This document shows, one piece after another, positions 50,001-63,959 of a stretch of 64,000 nucleotides of DNA. The stretch covers positions 2,599,001 to 2,663,000 of the forward strand of contig NW_025062476.1 of assembly GCF_000002995.4 (NCBI RefSeq). Reading direction: 5' to 3'. The position numbers and the translations under genes were made by a program. The stretch is from Brugia malayi (taxonomy: Eukaryota > Nematoda > Chromadorea > Rhabditida > Onchocercidae). Each line of letters opens with the position of its first letter. Within the stretch, counting starts at the first letter, position 1. Below the pieces are notes generated by a model. That model saw only the letters and a list, made by a program, of their open reading frames with translations. It was not told the origin of the DNA and searched no databases.

Positions 50001-53000
50001 AAATTGTAAAGTATCTGTTAAAAAGTGTAAAGAAGTATTCTAACAAATAAAATCTAACAATCATTGAACAAATAGTTTGAAATTTGTTAATGCAACAAAA
50101 ATATAATAAAAGACAAGAAAAAGTGTCAATTTCGTTTCTAAACTTAAAAATTTTCAGTATGTACAAAGAGGGATAAATTTTTAAAAGTTTAATTTCATAA
50201 TTCAGAATTTATGACATTTAAAATTTACTTAAAACTCAAAGTAACTGAATCTAATTCTATTCAAAGAAGAAATCATTTTAAAAATATTTATGAAGAATTT
50301 ATCAGTAACTTATCATCTACCATCAATAATAATAAGCGAAAAATATTGCATAAATCATTTCTGATAAGAAAAATTGACAAATTTTATCGTTCAATTACTA
50401 TCGAATAATATCACTACCACCTGATAATATGAACTGATTAGATAGAATTTGATATTGTATTTACTTTAAAGTAAAAGTTTGATTATCATTGCTAATATTA
50501 GTATCACGGAAAGATTATATTAAATTTCTAAATATTAACAAATAAAATATAATTGAAAATTTGTCAGAAGTTATTAATTATTGAAAAAAATAAAATTATA
50601 ATATTTCAGTCAGGGAATTTGAAAAGAAAAACTTTCTTGAGTACTAAAATACTTGAAGAAAACTTTTATATTTATTCAATCGTTCTTAAAATTATTTGAA
50701 AATGGGAAAATATAAGGAAGATGAAAAGAATAAAGATAAACTAAGATCGAATAACGTAGAGGAATTTTTATAATTTTAAATTTCATTTTTTTTTTTTTTA
50801 AATACAGTAATCATAAATAAAACAATGTTATCAAATAACCATTACTGTTGCATTTTTAAAAAAAAAATTCTTTTTTTCTTCAAAAAAAAAAAAAAGGAGG
50901 AAATAAGCAAATAAAAAATAAGTTTAGAAAAAGTTTTATCATTTTTATGGTATTATTTTAACAAAAATATGATAAAATTTTTTTTTAAAAAAAAAGGTAA
51001 GGTAATTTAAATGAATTTACAATATGATTGACAAGAATAACGAGAAATATGGAAAATTTGGAAAATATTAGAATAATTTATAATAGTGTTATCAAGCATT
51101 TTAATAGATGAAATCTCGATTTTGATTTAATTTCATTATTTTGCCTAATTTTGCTATCGATTTATATTATTGTAAAGATTAATCGTTTTTGATTTAGAAA
51201 TAGTTTGTTTATTTTAAGTTGAAATAGTTTGCCTACTATAATAGAAATTACCATATGACAGGTTTGAAAATTTTCTTTTAAAATATTGAAGAAATAAACT
51301 CTTTGCTTTTGAAGAAAAACTGAAGTATATACATAAATTATATCCGGTTGGGTGATCAAGTAGAAAAGGAAAATATAAGAAAGGAATAAGTTGTCATCAA
51401 TTCTACTCTTTCTAATCTTTCTCTCTCTCTCCCTCTCCCTCATTCTTTCTTTACTTTAAGGATTAAATTTCATTAACAAATACATATGCTAACTATATTC
51501 GTTTACATTAAGCAAGATTATAAAATATAAACAAAAAAAAAAGAGAGAGAGAGAGAGAGAAATGTTTAATGAAAATGATATTCGAATATTAACTTTTGCT
51601 AAATATTTTTGCCATTTTATTAAAATTTATATTTTAGCATAGAAGAAAAAAGAAGGGTCGGAAAAAAAAAAAAAAAAAAAAAACTTTTCTGATTAAAATA
51701 ATCATCGAAAACAGTATCTAAGAAGTAATATTTGAAATGAACTTGTAATAAATTTAATTTTCAATTGGTTACTTTTTTAAAAGTATCTATTTAAGTATTC
51801 CATGAATATGGTAATTGAAAATTTAAAAAAAAAAAGATAGAAATGATTAAATGGTATTTGCATTAATAATGCAAAAAAATAAAATTAATAAAATGATAAT
51901 TTAGTGCGAATATCAATTAATTGAATAGCAATTCTCATCATAATGAAAATAGAAGAAATATAAAACTTTGAAACAAATTTGACGAAAAAAACTTAATTTA
52001 CATTTTATAACTAATTTAAATTAAACGACTTAAATTTTATAACATTGCATAAAAGTAATTTAAATTAGTTTTGAAAAGAAAAAAACGTCAGCTACGTGAA
52101 ACGTGTCTTATTCAAAATAATATTTATATTTCAGATTGTAGAAAAAGTAATAATTGAAATTGTTTTTTCTACCTATTGAAAGTTTTAGTCTGTGTCGATT
52201 TATGAACTTTATTCATTGATCTCGAGAGTTGATCAAAAGTACTTCTTGAATTATCAGTCAAATAATTTCACTTTTCAGCAATTTAATCAAAAATAAAAGC
52301 TAATGCTAAGAGAAAAAAAAAAAGGATTTTAAATTCATAAAAATAGAAAACAACTTATACTATTATTATAACAAAAAAAAAAAAAAAATCTAAATAAAAG
52401 GAATGGAAATTAATAAAACTACAAGAATCTTTCGAGTGGAGAATTCAAATTGATACAACAACAAATATGGAAATTGAAGAGATATAAGTGCAAAAATATT
52501 GTAATCAAATAATATCTTAAATGATAAAGAAATGAAATGAAGCAATTTGACAGAGATTATTTAAATTAAAAATTGAAAAAAAAGGAGGAAAAAAAAAAGA
52601 GAAGAAGACGATCAATTATTTTTATTAATGACTTCATCGATTTAAGTGATATTATTTTAACTGATAAATGTTTGTATAATATTTGAGAGAATAGAAATGA
52701 GTTTAACTTTCAGACAACAAAAAATGCATGTTACCGGTTTTTTTTTCCGGAAAACTTTCTAATTCATTCTTATGTTTGAAAATAAAATCATAATAAAATT
52801 TATGATCAAAAATTATCTTAAAAAATTATCTTGTAATTATCTTTTTATCTTGCAAAGGAAGTAGTAAACCATTGGTTAAAGTTAATGAGAAAAATGAAAT
52901 TTAAATAATTTCGGATAATATCTGTACCTGGTTAAATTTGTTACTTAAAAGTGTAAAGATTAGATGGATCAAAATCATTTGGCACACAAGAAAATTGTCA

Positions 53001-54355
53001 AATTAGAATTAGCAAAAGAAACTATTAATTTGAATAAATTTAAATTCTCTTTCATACTTTTTAATTAAAGCTCTTTCTTCTCGTCGTTTCAAACTTTCAT
53101 ATTAATTTCATTTGAGATTTTTACCTAATATAGCACAAAGAAAATGTAAATATTTGTTTAATGAAACTCATTTATATAAACTAACATTTCTGACTATAAA
53201 TAATTAAAGGTAAAGCTACAAATTCATAATACATAGCATTGCTAAATACTGGAATTATTCACTTAAATATTATTTTCTTACCCATTCTTACCTACCCTAA
53301 ATGCCACTCAGGTAACTACATTTTTAAGTCATTAATAAGTATTAATGCTTTGATATTAATCAAAACAAAAAAAAGCATTTAACTTAATTTGCAAGTAAGA
53401 AATAACTTCATTAATAATGCTTACAGTTTAATTTATTCAAGAAATTACTGAAATATGTTTTGAATCTTGAATCTTATGATCATATTAATATAATAAATAA
53501 AATTTCAACTCTTTTTTTTTTTGTTTTTTAAAATTTTGGTTGTTGGATAAATTAGAACATTCGGTTGATGGAAGAAAGTGCATTTGCTTTAATTTATTTT
53601 ATCGATTTGCTTATCATAAATTTTATTTGATTGATTGTTGTATGGAATGAAAAGCTATCACTAAAGGGTTGAAGTACTATTTTTTAATTTTCGATTAGCT
53701 TATTTATTGAGCTTTTAAATGATTCCAATTTATTTTGAATAGTAAATGATCATTGAATAGCTATGTTAGATCCTTTTCGACAATTTCAATTAATTGAAAA
53801 TGGATTAGCTTGAATGATTGCCTGAATTAGTCATTGTTAACTTCTGATGATCAATTTATAGTTTGCCATTTCAAAACTTTTTATATTCTTTGAAAAACTT
53901 CAAAATTTATTGAATGACCATCATACAGGGTTGTTTTTCAAATAATTTATAGTAAGCCAAGGAATGATTTAGGTTATTTATTTCAAGAATATATTTTCAA
54001 ATTTAAAACAAAATTTTTACAATGAAAAAATTGCAATTAATCTTTTATCAATTTAATATATTTGTTATTTTTATTTTATGACTCTTTCTTATTTCGTTTT
54101 CTCTTTTTTTTTTATTATATAAAATCGCATCATATGCAATTCACATTATTAATTATTTATAACAAATATTTTCAGTAACAACGATTTCGATAATACCACA
54201 GAATATGTTAATAACGGAATAGTGACAATAATAACGAAATGAAGGAAGTATTGATAATGATGTTGATAACAGTTGTTGATAAAGATATTGAATGAAAGTG
54301 ATAACGATAACAATAACAATATATGATAATAAAAATAGTAAAAAAACGGTTATGA

Positions 54356-54489
<134 letters not shown>

Positions 54490-55404
54490 TAGATGGTATA
54501 CGATAATAATAGCAGATGATCGATAATAATTGTTGTTGCATAAATGATAATACTTTTTAATCCTTTAATTATTTTTTTATTTTTGATCAACTTCTTTTCA
54601 TCGTTTTCTCACTAATATATCATTGAGTATTTAAATTTTTGAATATAAATCAAAATAATAAAATACTAAAATCCAATCAAAAGCATAAAATAAACTGATA
54701 AATTGCTATATTATTTCTGATAGTTAAAATGATATTAAAAAAAGATAATTACTGATAATAGTGATAAGAAGCATGATAGTTGATAGACGATTCTTTCATA
54801 GCTGTATATTATATTGCACTACCAATAGATTAAAACAGTTTTGCCTAAACTAATGTCTAAATAATATTTTAAAAAATAAAAGAATTTTTTAAATTTTCAC
54901 ATTATTATGACAGACAGATAATAGGGTTTTACAATTTTAAATCAGAATAAAACTTATTTATGCTTTTATTTTTTAAGTTTTAAGAAAAGAAAATGAATGG
55001 AAATGCAATTTAAAAAAAAAAAAAAAAAATTACTAGTAGAAAAGAGTGAAATCACTCGTAAAAATGAGATATTTAATAGGCTTTTTTACTATGACACAGC
55101 AAAAATGACCTTTCAATTTAATTTCTATGCATTAGCCTAACAATTTTATCATTAACTTGTTTTGTTAGCATTCTTCAACTGATGCTGCTGATTTAGTGTC
55201 AATACCTAAAGGGGACAATCGTGAAGTGATTTTAAATTACTCTCTTACTCTCATTTACTATCGTTTATTATTATCAATCAATTCATTCATTATTTTCCTT
55301 CCTTCTTTTTTTTTTTTTTTTTTTTTTTTGCTTTTTATTTTGAACATTCATTAAACATGAAATAAAATTGTAAACAAATGGAACATTTTATTATAAATTT
55401 GATG

Positions 55405-55530
55405 TATTATTAAATTTCATTTTGATGTTAGTATAATTAACAAAGGAAAATATTATTAAATTTCATTTTGATGTTAATTAGTATAATTAACAAACAAACG
55501 AAGGAAAATATTATTAAATTTCATTTTGAT
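55405..55530. repeat. ~50-bp tandem repeat, three copies
   Basis: Each copy contains TATTATTAAATTTCATTTTG. The first two continue with a GTATAATTAACAAA tail and the third diverges. Copies start near 55406, 55451 and 55509. Confidence 0.8.
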
Positions 55531-58500
55531 TTTAACTAATAAAATATTAGCATAATTAATTAGCAAACAAAAGAAAAAAGAAAGAAATTACAAATAGTTC
55601 TATTTTGTCTTCAGTACTTTTTCCAAAAATTTCAGTTAAATTGGGAAATTTTTTAATTAACTATAAATTATGTTACTTTTTAATTGTTAATTGTTTTTAT
55701 TATTAATAAAAATTATGCAAAAAAGCAAGAAGAACAATCATAAAATTACGATATTAAATGAATTTGTTTATTTTTATCATTATAAAGTTATTGAAGATAC
55801 AACTAAGAGAGATGAATTGGCTTGAATTAATTACGGAATTGTCACCAAATGACTGATTGACAGACTTTATGGCATTAGCATGTCCTTATGCCATTATCCA
55901 TCTACTATAAATGCTGAATGATTGGGTTATTCTCATTAAAGATATCATTTATTTGTGCTGAAAACATTTGAAACTTTGCAAAGTTTAATTTTAAATTAAT
56001 CCTTTAATTTGTATTCTTATAATTTTCAAATTTTTCTCTTTCTTTATTTTTTTTTTTTAAAAAAAAAACAAAAAATTTGGATGTAATTTTTTGTTAACTG
56101 AACAATTTAAAGTATTAATAAATATTAATCGCATCTTTCGATGAAATATATTCCAATTTTGAAAAGGAAATTTTAACGAAAAGAAAAATATTTTTATTTT
56201 TTCAAAAAAAAGAAAATCACTTTTTTTAAAACTTTTCTTTTTACCAATGCCATTAATTTTTCATAAGATTAAAAAGGGAAGAATAGGTATCCAAATAATG
56301 ATTTCCAATTAGTAATTAATAATTTGAATTGAATGATAAAAATATAAAAGTCAATTAGGATAATATTTGTTGATTAAATAATCATTATAAACTGTGTATG
56401 ATAATGTGTATTGAAAAGAGAAAGGCGAATTCACGATATCGCAGGGTAATAACCCGAGATTTCTTGATAGTATTTGAGATTTCCTCTGAGTGTTTTAGTT
56501 TATTAGTATCAAAATTAACTTTCTAATGTTGACAATATTTAGTATTTTAACTTTTTTCTCCACATTTATTCAGTAATTTTATTTAATAAGTAATAATCTT
56601 TAATGACGAATATTTTTTCTTTAATTATCCATTTATATATGATAGGATAAATCATTGTTTTTCAAATTTTTTCATGCTCAAAAATAAAATTTCAATTTTA
56701 TCAAAATTATTAAAAATCATTTTAGCGTTTTTTTTTTTTTTTTTTCTGTTTCAATTTTATCAAAAAAATAATTCTCTGAAAGTGCTCAATTTTTAGTTTT
56801 ACTTTTCTTTTCCTCAAATGTATTTTCATCCTACAAAAAAATAAAAAGTAGAAAAAAGAGAAAGTTGTTTCAAAAAATTGTTTGCTTTTATTTTTTTTTT
56901 TTCAAAAAGAGAAAAGAGATGAAAAAGTTGAAGTTAGTTTTAAGCAAAGGCAGTTAAAAGTAGTTTGAATAAATGTTTTAAGATTTGAAAATTTGTTGTT
57001 CGATAATGGATGTTTTTTTTTATTCAAAGTTTTATTGGATAAATGAAGAGGGTGTCGTCGTCGTTAAATACCCAATTTCAAACATTCTTATCTTTTTTTT
57101 TTTTTTGTTTTTTTTCTTCTCTTCAATTATTTTCATTCTAAAATTTTAGAATTAAAATGGACATTTGATGATGTAAGTTCATTTTTTAAAATAACTAAGC
57201 AAATGATTTGACAAAATTCTTTTATAAGATGCTATCAAAGATGGTACAAATAAACAATTAATTATAAACAATTAAAATAAACAATTATTTATTAATGTTT
57301 AAATTTCAAAATCAAAAATACCAACAATTGAAATTTGAATTAAAGATTTTTTAAAAAAAGACTGAAATTAAAAAAAAACAACAAAATATGGAAAAAAAAA
57401 TGGAAGTAATAAAAAGGAAATGAAAACTTAATACAAAATATAATAATGCATGAATGAATATAAAGTAAAACTATCAAAGTGCTCTTTTTATAATTACTCC
57501 TTTGCAATTACAAAACATTTTCTTATAAATAGAAAAATAAGCAAAATGATTGAGCAAAGTATTATTTACTTTAACTTACTTACATAAAGTAATCCATTTC
57601 TATTATTTTTAGATTACATTAAAATAAGTGAAATCTTTGTAAAAAAAAAAAAAATCACGAAAACTTTGCATTTTATATGAAATAACAAACAAAAAAAAAA
57701 AAATAATAAAAATTTACTGAAAATTAATTCATTAAAATTTACAAATTATGAAATTTAAAAAAAAAAAAAAAAAAAAAACAGAACTACTAAGATAATTAAA
57801 CTTTAAAATGTTTAGCTATTTACATCAAATTATACAACTATATGTAACATTTAAAAAAAATTTTTAATTTCTCTCTTCCTTTTTTCAAAAAAAAAAAAAA
57901 AAAAAAAAAAAGAAAAAGTAGAAAATGGTTTTGAATATGATATTAAAAGTGAAAATTCATTATTACTTATATTAAATGACGTCTTATTAAGAGACGAGAA
58001 AAATGAGGTGACAGAGGATGAGATCGATTTAAACCACACATGCAAGTATTTTCATTAAAATTCATAGACATGCAAATAAATGATTCCATTTTCAATTTTT
58101 TTTTTTTTTTATTCCTAGAATTTTCTATTCTTTTTTTTTCTGATAAAAAAAAAAGTGAAACATAGAAAGAGAAAAATGAAAAAAAAAAAAATTTTTCATT
58201 TCTATTTCTCATCAAACTTTTTTTAAACTTTCTTTCTACAAAAAAAAAAAACTTTTAATCTGAAAAAGTTTTATTTTCTTCAAAAAATATTGATTAGAAA
58301 TTTTTTTTTTTTTTTTTTTTTGAAGTTAAAAAATTTAGTTAGTAGCTGAAAAGAAACAAAAAAAAAAAAAAAAAAAAGCTAATTAAAAAATATTGCAGAT
58401 TCTTGATTGCTATAAGATAATTATAGAAAATTACAATTAATATATTCGATAACATTTTTCTTTTTTTTTTTTTTTTTTTTAAAATTTTAATCTGTCATTT

Positions 58501-58789
58501 TATTCATGCATTTTGCATTTAGCACAGAGATAACAAAAATAGCATAAAATAAATATTTGTAATTTTATTCTAAAATTTTATTTCACTTTTTAGATAGTTA
58601 ATTAAATTATTAATCTATCTGTCATTTAGTAATTTAGAAGAAAAAAAAAAAATTTTTTTTCGCGAAAACATTAAAATTTAAAAATAGCAATTGTTGCTTG
58701 TGAGAAGTTTTTATTAAATTAATTATTTTATCAAATTATTTAAATCATATTTGATGTATTATCATAAATGAAAGAATAGCATAATTAAT

Positions 58790-59173
58790 TCAATTTTTCA
58801 TTTTTGTTTCATTTTCATAAAGTATACGATTACGTTCCATTTTCATATTTTCAATTTTAGCAAACATTTTTGAATTGAAATGATTGATACGACTTTGTAG
58901 CTATAATAGTTATTAAATATATTTTATGATAATTATTCAAAATAAAATTGATTATTCAAATTTAGTAAAATTTCAACAAAAAAAAAAATAAAGAAACAAA
59001 AGTTATTAAAAGTTACTCAAAAAAAAAAAAAAAAAGTGGAAAAAATCAATTTTAAGTATTATATATTCTTTTCAATTCTTTCATTAAGTATTCAACATTT
59101 TACACAAAACTACGAAGTTATTAGCTTAGCTAAAAATTTATTCAATATTGGATGAAAATTGACTTAAAAGAAA

Positions 59174-59204
<31 letters not shown>

Positions 59205-59589
59205 AAAAAAGAAGAAAGGATAAAAAAAAAAAAAATAAATGAGCTAATGGAAAGTTATTTTAATAGCACTGATAAAATTTGGATGAAATTTTTTTTTTTT
59301 TAAAAAAAAATAATTATTAATCAATAAAGAAATAAAGTTACTTATTGTTATAGAGTTAATAATTTTTATTTAGTAATTAAATAATAAATTACAAAATATG
59401 CAACATTTTAATTTAAATTATTTTTTAATCAAACACCTTAATAGTTTGTGAATTTCGACTATCATTGATAAATTTCATCAACGATTCTAAATATTGAATA
59501 TTCCAAAGCATTGATGTTTGAGAAGATGATGCTAATAAGGATGTTGATAAATTATGTTGAGCATTTCTTCTTGATGATGTTGGTGACAT
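58790..59589 (-). CDS. Unrecognised small two-exon protein, 87 aa
   Basis: Exons are 59589..59437 and 58900..58790, phase 0, with donor AAG|GTGTTT and acceptor TTATAG. ATTAG sits one base before the ATG and a minus-strand AATAAA at 58715-58710 follows the stop by 75 bases. Residues 1-30 are Ser/Thr/Asn rich (SPTSSRRNAQ); residues 31-87 look helical/coiled-coil: WNIQYLESLMKFI, then KLQSRINHFNSKMFAKIENM and a charged tail. I do not recognise the family. The RINHFNSKM heptads preceded by W...YLE faintly recall BRK1/HSPC300 of the WAVE complex (RLATLNEKL preceded by W...YIE), but this is weak. Gene reality rests on the matched splice sites, 5' acceptor, poly(A) signal and exon base composition richer than its surroundings. 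Confidence 0.55.
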
Positions 59590-60531
59590 TCTAATATCTA
59601 TTTGAATAATTTGAAATGAATGATGTCAACCGCTTCACATTAAAGCATATATGAAATTTCTTATTTCTTCTAATTTAAATATTTTCATTCTTATTTTCCT
59701 TTCTTTTTTTTTTTGTAAAACTAAACGAAAAATTTAGAGTAGAAAGAGTGAAAATTTGATTTTTTAATATAAAATTTGATATCGGTATTTTATCAAAAAA
59801 AAAAAAGAAAGAAAAGAAATGAATTCTGAATTATTAAAATAAGGAATATTTTATGATATAATATTAATTTTTAAGATTTTCATCTAATACATCCTGAAAT
59901 TTGCTCTATTCATTATCAAACTTAATTAATTTTTTAAAAACTTTTTTTTTCGAAATTATCAAATGAACATTTTGAAATTGTTACATTTCATTTTAAAATT
60001 AGTAAAAGAGCAAAAAAACATAGTTATTTCTCAATTCTTTTTGGCTTTTTTTACAAGTTCAATCTTTTTTTTCTTTTTTTGAAATATAAAAAATTGGTAA
60101 AAATGATAAGAATTTTATACACTACTTTAGATAATTTCATTGGATAATAATGGTTACCCAAGTAAAATCGCTGCAAATTGTTCAAATTCCGGGGCAAATT
60201 TTCTTCACTTCACAAATTTTCCGGGCAAAAATTTCACAAAACCTAAAATTATCTTCAACATTTTCCGATTTTATTCTAACTGTAAAGTTATAGTGTTAAG
60301 ATTTTTCCGAAAAAAAATTTTTAAAAATTGATTGTTTATTAAATTACTTTATTAATTTTACTAATGTTTACTGATTTTACTAATTTTAAACTTTAAGATA
60401 AAAAATTTACTGATCTGTTTTTCAGAAATGATACTTACAGTTAGAAAAGAAACAACTTTTATTACTTTTATTTACTCATTTTGATCAATCGATTACATTT
60501 TTCCACACTCTTTTAGCTTGACGAAAGCTTT

Positions 60532-60640
60532 TATGTCTTACGTTTTTTCAATTTACAGCTGACGTACGTCACAATCTAAGACGTACAGTGAAATATTTAA
60601 ATTCACGGACGTACCCGCAACGAACAAGCGATGTAAAAAT
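60532..60640. promoter_or_regulatory. Possible promoter patch with ACGTAC palindromes
   Basis: A short GC-richer patch about 0.95 kb upstream of the 87-aa gene. It contains the perfect 12-base palindrome TGACGTACGTCA (60560-60571), AGACGTACAG (60580) and GGACGTACCC (60607). The first resembles two CRE half sites (TGACG) with a wider spacing. The role is inferred only from composition and motif repetition. Confidence 0.35.
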
Positions 60641-62054
60641 GAAAAATTTGACTTATTTGTTTACTGAATTGTATTTCTACGTCGTTTTTTCAGGATTTAA
60701 ACACTTCTGATGGCAGCTACAATCATCAATAAACCAATTCATAACAATGTTTACTTTTAAACATTTTAAAAATATTATAACATTTTGAAATTTATTTAAA
60801 TTTCTCGCATAATTTGTGTGGCAAAAAAAAAAAAAATTTAATTCCAATAATAACATCAGAGATAAATATAATTGTCCACCTTTAGCTATTAAATTTCGTT
60901 ATATTATGTTATTTTAGTAATGATGATTACTTAAAGCATGAGTAACATGTTAGTTAACAATGTTTATCATGATATTTATCATGATTTTCTTTTGTGATAC
61001 AAATTTTGATTTTATTAAATTTAAATTTAATTTAGCTTACTTCATAATCGCCTTGTTATGCCTATTTTCTGCATTATCAAATTTAATTTTGTTCAATTTC
61101 ATTCACTATTTGTGTGTTTCTTTATGCATATTTATTATATGTTAACCAAAAAGCAAACTGTTTGCTCTGCTTTAAATGATTAAAATAATTTATTTATTCG
61201 AGTGAATTATAAACTTTTTAAATTCCAATTTAAGTTTAAATTTACTTTAAATTGAAACGAAATAAAACACGAATGAAAGGTTGGTCATGACAAGGTTAAC
61301 ATGACTATTTAATAAAAGAGAGATTTATGCAATTCATTGCTTTAATAAAAATAGAAACTATATATTTTATTTTTTTTTTTAATTTTTTGAAAAAAAAATA
61401 TTTATTTTGAAAAAAAAAAAAAGAAAAAGAAAAAGCTGAAATGTTTGTTTGTTTGTTGTTGTTTTTCAATTAATTAAATAATTGTATTTAGTTTTGATTT
61501 AATTTGAGAATATTTTATTGTCATTTTTTTTCTTTTTTTTTTTTTTGTTTCACTTTTAATTTTATTAATTGAATAAAATTTTTAGCACAGAAAAGGTTTC
61601 GTTCCCTTAAATTAATCGTAATTTTCAAATATCTAATTATAGCAGTAACAAATGACAAATGACAACAGCAATAACATTTGCGCCAATAAAAGAATATTGT
61701 TAGTTGCACACATGAATGATTAGGAAATGTAACAAAATTAAGTGAAAATTCTAGATTTCTTTTGCTTAAAATAACAATTTCCACTCAGATATCATCGATT
61801 TCAATTGGATTATGACAAAAGTTAGATTGAATAAACAAAAAGTAAATTCAAAATTGAAATTTATTTGAAGAGATTTGATTAAAATTTATTACAGATAATG
61901 ATCTAATTGCATATTGCAATTATATTTGGACATTGTGATAAAAGATTCTTTACAATATAATATTTCAAAAAGCTTTAAGAAAATATTATTGCTTAACAAA
62001 CTGGACAACATTTAGAGTCAAAAATATTTAAGTTATCACTGATAGTCTAATCAG

Positions 62055-62390
62055 TTGATTAAATTATTCATTTATTTCTAATCAATCGATCAAATCATTC
62101 ATTTATTTCTAATCAATCGATTAAATCATTCATTTATTTCTAATCAATCGATTAAATCATTCATTTATTTCTAATCAATCGATTAAATTATTCATTTATT
62201 TCTATTCAATCGATTAAATTATTCATTTATTTCTAATCAATCGATCAAATTATTCATTTATTTCTAATCAATCGATTAAATCATTCATTTATTTCTAATC
62301 AATCGATTAAATCATTCATTTATTTCTAATCAATCGATTAAATCATTCATTTATTTCTAATCAATCGATTAAATCATTTATTTATTTCAC
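62055..62390. repeat. 31-bp minisatellite, about 10.5 copies
   Basis: The unit is ATTCATTTATTTCTAATCAA plus TCGATTAAATC, period 31. Eleven CATTTATTTC cores are visible. Variation is almost only TCGATT/TCGATC and ATCATT/ATTATT. Confidence 0.95.
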
Positions 62391-63959
62391 ATCTTAAGCA
62401 ATAATATTCACATGTCATCACTATTACATAGTGAAATTTGTCGGCTGATCGAGATAAAACTAAAAATTAAAACTAAAAAGTAACTCATTTAAAATCTTTA
62501 CAATAATTTAAGATAGATCAATGCAAGAATAAAAAATGCAAATGTCATTTTGCAGCAACAGAAATCCATCAAATTGTTAAGTTAGTTCATCGATTAAATT
62601 CAAAAATTAAATTTCATTGATTGTTAGAAGTTATCAGTGAGCATTTGAAGATGAAAGTGAATCAAAGCTTATTTTCAAGTGCAAAAATTATTCTTCAAAA
62701 CTGATATGAAACTAATAATTTTATATCAATAATATTTTGAATGAATTGAATTCTCAATAAATTTTCAAAATCACTGCTTCAAATTTTTTGAAAATTATGT
62801 AAGCCACCAAATAGCTAACAAAAAGTAAAAATATTTCAATTATTTTATTGATGATTAAACTGAATTAAACAAATAATTCACTTTGTGAATATTTGAAATG
62901 TTTTGTTTGATAAATTTTAACTGAAATGATACTTAAGAATGAAGAAAAAAAAAATCTCAAATATTGAAATATACTAAAAATATTCACTAACCATTTCTTT
63001 TTATTACTTAATTTTTTAAATATTTCATTAAATGTTTTCCTATATAATTCTATTAACTTTTTTTTTTTACTAATTCCTAAAATTTTTTTAAAAAAAAGCT
63101 TGTTAAAATTATATTTTCATTAGCTTTGCATTGAAATGTCAATTTTTCATACAGCAAATGAGAATGTTAGTAAAGTAATGAATTTAAAAATAACTTTTAA
63201 ATGTTCACTTTTTCTCCAAACTTTTTGAATAATTGCAAATATAAATAAATTTTCAAAATTTTAAATATTAGGGTATTATCATACTTTTTGTAGTTGTACT
63301 CTTTTTTTTTTTTCTTTTTTGATATATGAAAAGTAATCATAATTTTATTCAGAAATAATGAACTTATAAGATGTATGAAAAAATTTGCGACAATAATTTC
63401 CAAAATTTTACTTTTACTAATTTAATTTTTGAACATTGTGTTTTAAAATAAGTATCATTTTAAGCAAAATTCTAAATATTGGAATGTTTAAAAAGAAATT
63501 TTTTAAAATTTCTTTTACTTTTAAACTGTTCAAATTACTCTAATGAATTTATGAGATCTCATAAATACTAATTTGCATATTTGTTATTAAAACTGATCAG
63601 TGGTTTTTGTTTTTGTTTTTTTTCTTTTGTGATATATTTGAACAATAAAGTGAATTCATCAGTTAATTTCTGAAACATTGCTGCACTTTTGCTAAAATAT
63701 TTCTAATCAAATTGTTAACTTTATTTTCAATTCCAATTCAAAAATCTAAACATTCTAATTATGTCACATAATTAATTAATGATTGACTTCAAACTATCAC
63801 TGTCATTTCCGAGAATCGTAATAAAAGTTGCTGTGACCGTATCATCTGACCATTCCAATTGTTGTGACCAAATCAAATATTATTTCAACAGATTTTTTTC
63901 TTAAGTTTAATTCATTGATCAATCCATTATTTAATTTTAATTTCAATTCATAAAATTAC

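Larger units (their letters stand above)
59590..63959. other. Intergenic region, no gene seen
   Basis: A+T-rich, with a GC-richer patch at 60.53-60.64 kb and the 62-kb minisatellite. Short open frames in it look non-coding. Confidence 0.5.
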
